Below are positions 17,525 to 26,185 of a stretch of DNA of 64,000 bases, in pieces. This DNA is from Vibrio proteolyticus NBRC 13287 (lineage in GTDB: Bacteria; Pseudomonadota; Gammaproteobacteria; Enterobacterales; Vibrionaceae): contig NZ_BATJ01000001.1 of assembly GCF_000467125.1 (NCBI RefSeq), positions 531,946 through 595,945 on the forward strand. The letters are read 5' to 3'. Position 1 is the stretch's first letter, and each line of letters begins with the position of its first letter. Position numbers and translations under genes: made by a program. The notes below the pieces were generated by a model that made no database searches, was not told where the DNA came from, and saw only the letters and a program-made list of their open reading frames with translations.

Positions 17525-18141
17525 TTTGTTGTTCTCTCAGATTGTTTAATGTCGGCTGCCACACCGTCCCGAACGCTTTGAAGCGCCTGGAGTAATAGGC
17601 GGTCATGCGCAAAAGGCATGACCTGATCGATGATGTTAATCAGCGCATACCAGTCATCTCCCGTTTGCACCAGCCCTTCCCCACGTACCTGCTGGCCGGT
17701 GGCGAACATAGGTGTCACCTGCCATTCAGACAGTGCTTCCCGGGATGTGCCAATGCGATAACTCGCGCCGAAATCAATCAATCGAATTGTTTGGGTCGTG
17801 GGAACATACACAATGTTTGAGGGCTTGATGTCCCCATGAACCCAGCCCCGCGCGTGGCAGTGTTGAATCACCGACACGAGCGCAGGCAAAACTGCGACAA
17901 ACAGAGCCAGATCGGCCTCATCAAATTCACTCAGTGGCATCGCCGATGAATCGAACTCCAGCATTAAGGCCTGCCTATCAGTATCCACCGCATGCACACG
18001 CTGAACGCCGACGCCACGACAGGCCTCCAGCGCCTGCCATTCTCGCCACATGGCCTCTGGCGACGCATAGTGCTTAACGTAAGTCTGCGCTTGCTCGGCA
18101 GGCTCCGTTTTGGCCCCTACCTGTTCGGCCCTGACCATCAC
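17521..18141 (-). CDS. Small Ser/Thr protein kinase of the T6SS cluster
   Basis: A 206-residue eukaryotic-like kinase. The catalytic loop HGDIKPSN (H102, D104, K106, N109) and the DFG motif (D123) are intact, followed by a TPMFATGQ stretch in the place of the APE segment. The N-lobe is very short with no glycine-rich loop; K23 and E34 are candidates for the beta3 Lys and helix-C Glu. The catalytic loop has Gly instead of Arg before Asp (non-RD type). It lacks the membrane and sensor domains of PpkA. The start overlaps the tssM stop by 4 nt. Together with the FHA protein it suggests threonine-phosphorylation control of the secretion system, but no PppA-type phosphatase gene was seen. Confidence 0.8.
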   Translation of the reverse strand: MMVRAEQVGAKTEPAEQAQTYVKHYASPEAMWREWQALEACRGVGVQRVHAVDTDRQALMLEFDSSAMPLSEFDEADLALFVAVLPALVSVIQHCHARGWVHGDIKPSNIVYVPTTQTIRLIDFGASYRIGTSREALSEWQVTPMFATGQQVRGEGLVQTGDDWYALINIIDQVMPFAHDRLLLQALQSVRDGVAADIKQSERTTK

Positions 18142-21100
18142 AACTGCTTGGGCAGACTGAAGTGGGTGAACAGGGACTTATCCAACGTCTGATTGGAATC
18201 ACGCAGGGTGTAATCCAGTACGATGTTGTTGTCGCTGATCTTGTAATTCAGCTTGCGTACTAACCGGCTTGCCGTCGCACTACTGTCGCCCTCAAACAGC
18301 GCGCGGAACAGGGCCCACTGGCCTGTGTATGCCTGGGTCGCAACACGATTGTCCCCTTTGTAAAAGTTGGCGCTCAGGTAGCCGTCTACCCCGGTTGTCG
18401 GCCAGTCCACTTCACGCCACACGCGTGGGCCGTGCTTGTAACTGAACACGCTTTCCGCTTCTCTCAGCTGGAACTCTGTTACGTCCGTACTCATCGAGCT
18501 GGCTTTGAGGCCAAGTTTCAGCGCCAACTCCTGCCCCGTGGGACCAAAGAAGGTTTTACTCAGTCGGCGAGCCCGTTGCAGTTGCTGACGGCTGGTTTGG
18601 CTAATGGGTAGGGTCACACCATCGACTTCGTGCAACTTGAGCACGCCGTTGTCCCAGTAAACAAATGGCTTGAGTAACTGGTCAACAAACTGGTCTACCC
18701 GACCTTGTGGTTTAAAGAACTGGGCGAAATCGTTGAGGTTCACTTCACCACGACCCTGCAACGCGAACGGGAAACGTCCTTCAATTGCGGCCACGTAAAA
18801 CTGGTAGACCTGTTCGTCCCACTGTTTGTCGAGGTAGCTCACACTGCCCGTCACGACCTGGCGCCACGCCTGTGCACTGATGTTTTTGGTCCACTGTGCT
18901 ACCGGCCCGGGCGCTTTGGCCCCCAGACGCTGAAATTCAACAATCGCATCCTGGCTGCCTTCCGCATGGGCGAGCGCATAGCCGTGAAACGCCTTGCCCG
19001 GATTGGAGCTGGATAATGCGGCATCGTAGTAGGTGTTGAGCGCATCAAACTGCTGGATAAGGCCATCCAGTGGCACCGCATCTCCGGCTTTCCCGCTACC
19101 GTTGACATAGTTGGCAAACGACAGGAACGCTTCATTAACAACAAATGAAGGTTGCAAGCGCAGCAGCTTTTCGCCGACGGCACGGTTGAGTTTGTCTGCC
19201 GTGCGCAACCCCTTAGCAACCTTCTTCAGCCCCAGCTGACTGGCCGTCCGTTTATTCTCTTTGGTGTCCGGCTGTTCTTCGACGGCGAGCGTCGTGTTGA
19301 CCACCACCGCGCCGAGCACGTCCAGCACCGGGCTGGTGGCCGGCTCACGTGCACTTCTCAGCGCGTAGGCCAACTCCACCGGGCTGTTAAACTGGCGGAT
19401 GTGGATGTTATTGATCAGATCTTTCCAGTAGTAGATGTAGTCGGCAAAGTAGAGGCGCTGGATCTGCTTACTCAAATCCGTCAGCTCGGCAATCGATGCT
19501 CCCGACATGTCGCCCTGAATGGCTTTGAACTCACTCAATTGCTTACGCAGCAATTCTGACTTGGCACTCAGATCGATCTGGCTGTAACCCTGCTTAGTGA
19601 AAATCTCCGGGATCAAATAGCCATGGAAATCCTCCGAAAACATGAACATGCTGTCGAACTTTTCGCCCAGTTGACGACGGACATCCACCTGAGTCCGATA
19701 CTCCGGCAAGCTCTTGATACGCGCATAGATAAGGCGCTCCGGTGACAAGCCCTCCAGATTATTGGTTGCCACGGCAATCAACTCGTAGTTAGGGGCCAGG
19801 CGCTGGTCGTAATTGCTCTTAAACAGGTCGTTGATCAGCAGTGACAGCGTATTGATGTCATCCGACGACACATTGCCCTGATCCTTGAGGTTATCCAGCA
19901 GATAGGCCTGCATCCCCACAATGTCGAGTTGCTGACGGTCAAACAGCATCTGGTAATAGCGCAGGATCTCAAAGATTTTGCTCGGGTTCCCCAGATTGAC
20001 GTAAACGTACAACTCGCTGCTGATCAGCTCTTCGAGTTTTGGCAACAGGATCAGGTTCAACTGTTCCTGATAGGTGCTGTAAATCCGCGCCGCGGTATCG
20101 CTCTGTTTGATGCTGACCTGCTGATACCAGGCTTTGGGTTGAATGCCCTGCTCCGCCACCGTGCGCAGTTCATTAAGTACCGCAATCATGTCTGGCATGG
20201 AATAGTTCTTCTCCAGACGCTGAATGTCACTGCCGTACAAACGCAGCTGAGTCATGGCGTCTGCACGCCACTGCTCATCCTGATTCCAGTTGTCTTTCAG
20301 CACTAAGCCCGCAGCCGACAATACACCGACCACAGCCACAACCGCCAGAGAGCGCACCGCCAGGTAACCGGCATGGCGCAACTCGTTGACACCAGTAATG
20401 GTTTTTTCCGGCAGGATCACATGGCTGAACAAACGTGACGTGAAGTAACTGCGACGTCCCGGCAGCTGCTCCCGGGTACTGGATGAGTTAAATTCCGCAC
20501 GCTCCGCCACGACTTGTGTGAGCAGATCATGCTCCACGCCTTTTTGTCCGGATGACAGCAGATACGCACCGCGAATCCATACGGCTTCGCGCACCCGGTT
20601 TTCACGCCCGATGTCCGTCAGCAGTTCATTGATGCGCTCAAAGAAGATCCGCAATTGGTAGGGCAAGGCGATCACCGAACCGGACTGTTCACTGCTGATG
20701 TTACGCAGCAGCTCAAATTGTTGCTCCGCCAACGTTTTCAGCAGCGCTTTACTTTGCAGCTCAAACTGGTGTTTATCGAAACGGCGATCCGCATCACAGT
20801 TGAATGTCACACCGAACGGGTTTTCCACATCGCAGCCGGAAAACCCTGCAAAAAACTCGATAAAATCGGCGATCGCATCCGCTTTGGAGAATACGCTGTA
20901 CACCGGCAGATTGATGTTGAGCAGGGCGCTCATCGACAACGCCGCTTCCTGATAGATGCTGGCCAGTTTCTGGCGCTCTTTGCGGTCGCCCTTGAGCAAA
21001 CGATCACAGCCGATCATAGTGACCACGCCGTTCAGACCCTGACGTGGCCGATATTTAAGCAGTTGTTGTCCCAGTACCTGCCACAGCGCTTCGTCGACGC

Positions 21101-21593
21101 CTTCACTGTCAAAGATACGGTGACCGGCTTCGATCACTACCGCATGATCATTACTCCAGAAGCGCAGGTACTGTTCGGTATCGCTGTCTTCCAGATGACG
21201 TTCCGTGACCGGTTCGAAACCGTTTTGCAGCAACATAGCACTTTTCGCGTCTTTTTCACCGCCAAGCAATAAATACCAAGGCAGGCTGTAAATGCTGTCC
21301 AACTTGTTGCGACCATGACCACGCACCTTCTTAGTGGCCAGTCTGAACAGTTGCTGGATCACGCTGGTGTCTTGTTTGAGCAACACGTGTTGATCATGCA
21401 GCTCATTATCGCGCGAGGCTTTACTTGCCTGTTTCCACCACCAGAACAAGGTGGCGCCAATCAACAACAACGTGATACCCAGCGCGAGCCATTTCGGCCA
21501 CTGCGGCTGCTCCGCTGGTAACCCTATCCAAAGTGCGCTGCACGCGGTGATCAACGCAACAATCCATATCAATACAAGAATTTTTTTGATCAT
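18138..21593 (-). CDS. tssM: T6SS membrane-complex protein TssM (IcmF)
   Basis: The 1151-residue inner-membrane protein that spans the periplasm and forms the T6SS trans-envelope channel with TssJ and TssL. TM helices lie at about 4-25 and 35-52, a third near residues 410-430, and a large periplasmic part follows. The C-terminal region carries the expected TssM end domains. Where TssM/IcmF proteins often have a Walker A motif, this one reads GGEKDAKSAM (about 111-120), which lacks the GKS/T core, so nucleotide binding is doubtful. It begins one base after the tssL stop and overlaps the kinase gene by 4 nt. Confidence 0.92.
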   Translation of the reverse strand: MIKKILVLIWIVALITACSALWIGLPAEQPQWPKWLALGITLLLIGATLFWWWKQASKASRDNELHDQHVLLKQDTSVIQQLFRLATKKVRGHGRNKLDSIYSLPWYLLLGGEKDAKSAMLLQNGFEPVTERHLEDSDTEQYLRFWSNDHAVVIEAGHRIFDSEGVDEALWQVLGQQLLKYRPRQGLNGVVTMIGCDRLLKGDRKERQKLASIYQEAALSMSALLNINLPVYSVFSKADAIADFIEFFAGFSGCDVENPFGVTFNCDADRRFDKHQFELQSKALLKTLAEQQFELLRNISSEQSGSVIALPYQLRIFFERINELLTDIGRENRVREAVWIRGAYLLSSGQKGVEHDLLTQVVAERAEFNSSSTREQLPGRRSYFTSRLFSHVILPEKTITGVNELRHAGYLAVRSLAVVAVVGVLSAAGLVLKDNWNQDEQWRADAMTQLRLYGSDIQRLEKNYSMPDMIAVLNELRTVAEQGIQPKAWYQQVSIKQSDTAARIYSTYQEQLNLILLPKLEELISSELYVYVNLGNPSKIFEILRYYQMLFDRQQLDIVGMQAYLLDNLKDQGNVSSDDINTLSLLINDLFKSNYDQRLAPNYELIAVATNNLEGLSPERLIYARIKSLPEYRTQVDVRRQLGEKFDSMFMFSEDFHGYLIPEIFTKQGYSQIDLSAKSELLRKQLSEFKAIQGDMSGASIAELTDLSKQIQRLYFADYIYYWKDLINNIHIRQFNSPVELAYALRSAREPATSPVLDVLGAVVVNTTLAVEEQPDTKENKRTASQLGLKKVAKGLRTADKLNRAVGEKLLRLQPSFVVNEAFLSFANYVNGSGKAGDAVPLDGLIQQFDALNTYYDAALSSSNPGKAFHGYALAHAEGSQDAIVEFQRLGAKAPGPVAQWTKNISAQAWRQVVTGSVSYLDKQWDEQVYQFYVAAIEGRFPFALQGRGEVNLNDFAQFFKPQGRVDQFVDQLLKPFVYWDNGVLKLHEVDGVTLPISQTSRQQLQRARRLSKTFFGPTGQELALKLGLKASSMSTDVTEFQLREAESVFSYKHGPRVWREVDWPTTGVDGYLSANFYKGDNRVATQAYTGQWALFRALFEGDSSATASRLVRKLNYKISDNNIVLDYTLRDSNQTLDKSLFTHFSLPKQL

Positions 21594-21594
21594 A

Positions 21595-22737
21595 TTATTT
21601 CTGCGCTCTTCTTATCGTCGCGTTGAGGTCAAAGCGAACATTGAGCTCATTCTTCAGCTTGCGAATCACAGCCAGATTGTCTCCCGCGCGAATAAACAAC
21701 TCGATGCCGTGTGACGTTTCGCGGGTATAGGAATCGTATCCGCCTTGTTTAAGTTCAGAGGCAAGCCGCGCGGCATCGTCGGCACGGGAAAATACAGCCA
21801 GAACAATGTCCCACTGTGGACGGGTCGTGCTCTGCGGTGTTGCTACTGCGTTGCTCAGTTCCGGGCGCACATGGCCGATGTCTTCTTCGGTACTGACATA
21901 AACCAGATCCTGATCGGCCTGCCGGAGGTTCACCCCAGACATGTCAATAGTACTGAACTGCTGCAAAATCGGCTGGCTGCGGTTGTAGTACCAGTACTCA
22001 GAGGCACCATAACCTGCGGCAGCAATCAGCGTGGCCAACGCCAGCGTTTTGCCCATACTCAGCATGCGCCAGGGCTGCTTACCCTCAATCAGTTCGGGGG
22101 TTCGCGGTACCGGCAACGCGCTCTCACTGCGGTAGTGGCGGATCAGGGCATACACATCAGACTTAATTTCGTGCAACGGGCTCTCGTCGTCATGGCGATA
22201 ACGACCTTTAAAGCCGAGCATCAGCAACACATATTGCAGCTCAAGAAAGTCGACCAGTTTGCCCGGCTGCTGGCTGGCCTTGTCCAGTAAGGCGAAGAAA
22301 GCTTCACCTCCGTTGCGCTGTGAAAACACTTTGCTCAGCAGAGAATGGTTTTCCCAGCGTGCCCGCTCTCCCCACGCGGTGTAGAGAATCGCTTCGTCAA
22401 ATGCCGCGCACAGTACAAAACAACTTTTCTCGACGATGCTCGGGTGGTATTCCAGATACAGCCCGCGCTGGCGAAACAGGGCGATGGCATCCAGCAGTTT
22501 CTGCCGGAAGCGATCTATATCCCGTGGCGATCCCTGGCGCGGGACGGTCACCAGAATCCCGAGTAATTCGGTCGCGGCATTGAGCAGCGGACTGCCGTAC
22601 ACAGCGAGACTTTCAATCAGGCGCTCGGTACCAGAAATGTCTGCCTGACTGGTTTTGGCTACCCGCTGTGTTTGCGTCGGATTACCCGCGACTCGGCGGA
22701 TTTGAACCGTGGGTTCTTCGTTAAAAAGTCCTGCCAC
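21595..22737 (-). CDS. tssL: T6SS protein TssL (DotU/IcmH) with periplasmic SPOR-like tail
   Basis: A 380-residue inner-membrane component of the T6SS trans-envelope complex. The cytoplasmic DotU domain (about 35-215) shows CAAFDEAILYTAWGERARWEN and LLMLGFKGRYR, both hallmarks of the family. A single TM helix (about 235-255) is followed by a periplasmic tail. The last 75 residues (starting WDIVLAVFSRADDAARLASE) resemble a SPOR peptidoglycan-binding domain, where other extended TssL proteins carry an OmpA-like one. The gene lies 6 bp after tssK. Confidence 0.9.
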   Translation of the reverse strand: MAGLFNEEPTVQIRRVAGNPTQTQRVAKTSQADISGTERLIESLAVYGSPLLNAATELLGILVTVPRQGSPRDIDRFRQKLLDAIALFRQRGLYLEYHPSIVEKSCFVLCAAFDEAILYTAWGERARWENHSLLSKVFSQRNGGEAFFALLDKASQQPGKLVDFLELQYVLLMLGFKGRYRHDDESPLHEIKSDVYALIRHYRSESALPVPRTPELIEGKQPWRMLSMGKTLALATLIAAAGYGASEYWYYNRSQPILQQFSTIDMSGVNLRQADQDLVYVSTEEDIGHVRPELSNAVATPQSTTRPQWDIVLAVFSRADDAARLASELKQGGYDSYTRETSHGIELFIRAGDNLAVIRKLKNELNVRFDLNATIRRAQK

Positions 22738-22743
22738 AACTAC

Positions 22744-24060
22744 CTACCTGATCACATGAAATTCAACGTTGATGTCTTCAATCCGCTCATCGATATGCAG
22801 CGCGATCGCTTCGTCTTTCTTTACCAGTGACTGCCACAGCTCTGACTTGGTATCCACTTCAAAGTAAGCCGCATCATGGCGGGATTTGAGCTCAGAAGGC
22901 GCATACGGCAAATGGCGCAATGACACCCCCGACAAGGCATTGCGCACCAAACCGGCAATATCACTGTTGCCAGCCAGCTTAGTGGCACGAGGGAACTCTT
23001 CGCCCAGACGCGCAGCGCCGATGGATGACGTCGCGACCAGAATAAAGCGTCCCTGATGGTAGAGGCTGCGATCCTGAACCAGAGTCCGCAGCAAACGACG
23101 GGTGACAAACAGCTGGCGATCCCACTTCAACGTAGTCACGTTATCGATCTGCACTTCACGCAGCAGCACCAACAGCTCAGAAAAGACCGCGGAAAAAATC
23201 CCGTACAGGTCATTCTGATTCCAAAGCGGAAACGACTTCGGCATTTTGCCCTCCAGCCCTTGCATCTGGCCCGCCATGGCGACACATTCCAGATAGAGGT
23301 GGCGGGTTAACAGTGTCCCGTCACTGTTCCATTGCTCCAGTTTCGGCATCCACACGCCCAAAATCTGTAACCACAGATAATCGCGCATCAAAGCCTGATA
23401 GCTCTTGCTGTTGGTCTCCGCCTGTAAACGGGTAGAAATGGCCCGCGCCCGGTATTGCACCTGAGCGAATACGTCGGCGACACAGTCTTTCAGATAGCTG
23501 GATACGCCAAAATGCAGGCTTTGCGGAATAAAGGCCTGATTGAGCACCACCGCTCCTTCCGACTTGTGTTCACTGATTTCCGCCACCGCAATCAGGGTGT
23601 AATCCTGGAGTTCATCCCCCTCCAGCTTGAGTTCAATATTGAGGGTCGCCAGTTCCAGTGGCACTGGATCGCTGTGTTCACGACTGGTATCAAACACCGG
23701 GTGTTCGCTGGCAGTGTGACGCAAACGGCTGTCTTCACCGACGTCTACGGCACCTGGCCGGCTCACCGGCAACGCCAGATAGACTTTTTTATGATGGGTA
23801 TTTTTCGCCACATCTAACACCAGAGAGTGCTGAATATCAAACGGTGTTCCGTCCGGAAAAATACCTCGTGCACGGCGCACCGACACTTTACCGATATCCA
23901 GTAATGAACGGTCGAGCTCAAGTTGCGTCATGCCATACGACTGAGGGCTGATCTGGCCAGCAAACTCGCGTGCAAAGTGTTCCAGATAACGCTCTTGCTG
24001 CTGGAAATGTTGCGGAGAGAGAAACATCCCTTCGCTCCAGACGACTTTATTGGTATCCAT
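22744..24060 (-). CDS. tssK: T6SS baseplate protein TssK
   Basis: A 438-residue TssK, the trimeric protein joining the baseplate to the TssJLM membrane complex. The N-terminus VVWSEGMFLSPQHFQQQERY is the family hallmark, and LPYAPSELKSRHDAAYFEV occurs near the end as expected. The start overlaps the tssJ stop by one base. Confidence 0.94.
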   Translation of the reverse strand: MDTNKVVWSEGMFLSPQHFQQQERYLEHFAREFAGQISPQSYGMTQLELDRSLLDIGKVSVRRARGIFPDGTPFDIQHSLVLDVAKNTHHKKVYLALPVSRPGAVDVGEDSRLRHTASEHPVFDTSREHSDPVPLELATLNIELKLEGDELQDYTLIAVAEISEHKSEGAVVLNQAFIPQSLHFGVSSYLKDCVADVFAQVQYRARAISTRLQAETNSKSYQALMRDYLWLQILGVWMPKLEQWNSDGTLLTRHLYLECVAMAGQMQGLEGKMPKSFPLWNQNDLYGIFSAVFSELLVLLREVQIDNVTTLKWDRQLFVTRRLLRTLVQDRSLYHQGRFILVATSSIGAARLGEEFPRATKLAGNSDIAGLVRNALSGVSLRHLPYAPSELKSRHDAAYFEVDTKSELWQSLVKKDEAIALHIDERIEDINVEFHVIR

Positions 24061-24530
24061 TATTTTTCCTCTTCACCCGATACAGACAGGTTGATGCCGT
24101 CGATCTCAATATTGATGGCCGCTGAGCTAACAATCAGCGGTTTGTAAATCACTTTATTTTTTGCCTCGCGATAATCCGCAAAGCCGGCGATCACGCCGAT
24201 GTATTTGCTCCCCGCCGCCATCGGCAGAATCTCCTGACGGCTTTCGCCGGGTAGCACACTGGCCAATTGACGTGCTAACAAAAGCTCGGCTTTCAACACG
24301 CCTTGTTCGTCGTTATAAATCTGGATGAAATCGGCCTGGTTGAAGGCCTGACTGTCGGTTAACTGGTAGATGCGCAGTTCCACCGGCGATGGCTTACCTT
24401 CCACATTCGGGTTGATGTTCGAGGCCGCTTTGATGTTGACCACCAGTTGTGGGACCACCAGCTCATCGCCCCAGAAACTGCAACCTGACAACACCAGACT
24501 CAGTAGCAGTACACTCAAACGACGCATCAT
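24060..24530 (-). CDS. tssJ: T6SS outer-membrane lipoprotein TssJ
   Basis: A 156-residue lipoprotein that anchors the T6SS membrane complex to the outer membrane. The lipobox LVLSGC puts the lipidated Cys at position 17. The mature domain has the transthyretin-like TssJ pattern: a VELRIYQLTDSQAFNQADF stretch and LPGESRQEILPMAAGSKYIG. It overlaps the FHA gene by 4 nt and tssK by one base. Confidence 0.92.
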   Translation of the reverse strand: MMRRLSVLLLSLVLSGCSFWGDELVVPQLVVNIKAASNINPNVEGKPSPVELRIYQLTDSQAFNQADFIQIYNDEQGVLKAELLLARQLASVLPGESRQEILPMAAGSKYIGVIAGFADYREAKNKVIYKPLIVSSAAINIEIDGINLSVSGEEEK

Positions 24531-25456
24531 TGCTTGTCTCCTTCCAGATTGCGTTGCAGACGTAGCGCGTCATGAAAATAAGCCTGAAATTTCACCTGCC
24601 AGTCGCGGTTGTCGACCTGGCGGGCGAAGTAGCGTTTGTACATATCCCAGTACTTAGGCTTGCGAGACCAGAAACCGGCTCCGGACAGGTCGTCAAACAT
24701 TGACTCCATCGCTTGCGGAGAAATGTCCGCCAACAAACGCGTCAGCGCCATTTCCAGTGCTTTATCTGTCTGTTGCTGGAGTCGCTGTTCGTGTTTACGA
24801 AATTCCGTCAGCGCAAACTGGACGGGCTGCGCCTCAAACGGAGACGGCTCCTGCGCTGTCGCTGGCAACGATGCCTGATAAGCCTCTTCGCCCAACGGAT
24901 CATCTTCTTCAGTCTGAAACTCCAGATCGAAACCAAGGCGTTGACGTTCACGCGTGACGTCGTCACTTAGAAACGGATCGTCGTCAACCACATCAAAATC
25001 TGAAATCGTGAATTGCGGATCTTCGGGTTCGCTCGGCTCAACCGACATGCTGCTTAGCTCGGTACGAAACGGGTCATCCCCAAACGGTGAGGCAGTGGGA
25101 ACCTCCGTCAATCGCTGAGCCTGTGCTTTCTCCGGAATGAAACACGACACCAGCAAACGATAACGACCAATATCCAACACGTCGCCGTCGCTCAGTGTTG
25201 ACTGATTGCCTTTGCCAAGCGGCTCATCCGAACCGTTGATAAACAGGCCGTTGGTGCTGTTGTCCGCAATCTGATAACCGCGTGAGGTTTTGCGAATGAT
25301 AGCGTGCGTTCCAGAGACTTCACGACTGGCGTCGCTCAGTTGCAGCGTCGCACCAAACGCCCGACCGATTTCGCCCCCTTCCTCTGGAAAGGCCTGATTC
25401 CACTGCGCAATACTTTCGCCGTCTGGAGAGCTGATGATTCTGATTGATAGCGGCAT
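24527..25456 (-). CDS. tagH: T6SS-associated FHA-domain protein TagH/Fha
   Basis: A 309-residue phosphothreonine-binding protein. The N-terminal FHA domain (about 1-105) has GRAFGATLQLSDASREVSGTHAII and DNSTNGLFINGSD, the conserved FHA loop motifs. An acidic linker follows, and the C-terminal 120 residues form the T6SS-specific FHA tail (FWSRKPKYWDMYKRYFARQ). In Pseudomonas Fha1 is phosphorylated by PpkA and triggers T6SS assembly. The kinase gene at the end of this array is the likely partner here. Confidence 0.9.
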   Translation of the reverse strand: MPLSIRIISSPDGESIAQWNQAFPEEGGEIGRAFGATLQLSDASREVSGTHAIIRKTSRGYQIADNSTNGLFINGSDEPLGKGNQSTLSDGDVLDIGRYRLLVSCFIPEKAQAQRLTEVPTASPFGDDPFRTELSSMSVEPSEPEDPQFTISDFDVVDDDPFLSDDVTRERQRLGFDLEFQTEEDDPLGEEAYQASLPATAQEPSPFEAQPVQFALTEFRKHEQRLQQQTDKALEMALTRLLADISPQAMESMFDDLSGAGFWSRKPKYWDMYKRYFARQVDNRDWQVKFQAYFHDALRLQRNLEGDKQ

Positions 25457-25489
25457 ATGATTTACCTTTGCTGTAATTTCGCGACGGCG

Positions 25490-26185
25490 TTAACGACACT
25501 GCTTGGCAGCTTGGTTAAACTCCGTCAGAAAACGGGGATACTGTGTGACAAATGCTTTCGAGAAGTAGACGCCAAGTGGCTGCGACTTCATTTTGGTTCG
25601 GGTGATGGCCCGGTAACTGATGCCCATTTTCTTAATCGTCTGTTCAATGACGGCATCGTTGCCGAGGATCGCGCCGACATCGCCGTTGAGCATCAGCTCC
25701 AGCAATGCTTTGGGCGTGCGTGGTTTTTTACTCACCTGATAGCCATTCTTCTGCAGCCAGTACCATTTGTTGGAGCCAAACAGCGCGGCAACCTCAACCT
25801 GAGGCTTAAACATCGAACTGTTGATTTCAGAGGCTTCCGAGAGCGAGAACCAACTCCACTTCTGATCCGCCAGGGCATCTGAGTACACGGCGTATTCATC
25901 GCGTTTGCTGTTGTGTGACGCCAGAAAGAAGCCGTGCTGAGAGCCTACCTCCGTTTGCAGTTGCGCCTTGTCCCACTTGGTCATGGTCAACTGATACGGC
26001 TGTTGCATCACCCGCATCACGCATTTCACTTTGTCGATGCCCGGCCCTTTCATTACGCCGTTGACCTGATACTGGTATGGGAACCACTCTTGAGTCGCCA
26101 GCAGTAGGCGTTCAGGACGGCTGTCCGCCAGTGCACTCTGGCTGACCGTCAGACACGTCAGAAGTACCCCAATACGCTTACTCAT
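25490..26185 (-). CDS. Periplasmic solute-binding (SBP_bac_3-like) protein inside the T6SS array
   Basis: A 231-residue exported protein with a signal peptide (about 1-20, ending SALA) and the two-lobe pattern of family 3 amino-acid-binding proteins (LLLATQEWFPYQYQVNG at the start, MLNGDVGAILGNDAVIE in the second lobe). There are no ABC permease or ATPase genes nearby, so it is unlikely to feed a transporter. Its start overlaps the ATP-grasp stop by 4 nt and tagH follows after 33 bp, so it belongs to the T6SS transcription unit. A role sensing or binding a cell-wall amino acid or peptide is an inference from this pairing. Confidence 0.72.
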   Translation of the reverse strand: MSKRIGVLLTCLTVSQSALADSRPERLLLATQEWFPYQYQVNGVMKGPGIDKVKCVMRVMQQPYQLTMTKWDKAQLQTEVGSQHGFFLASHNSKRDEYAVYSDALADQKWSWFSLSEASEINSSMFKPQVEVAALFGSNKWYWLQKNGYQVSKKPRTPKALLELMLNGDVGAILGNDAVIEQTIKKMGISYRAITRTKMKSQPLGVYFSKAFVTQYPRFLTEFNQAAKQCR

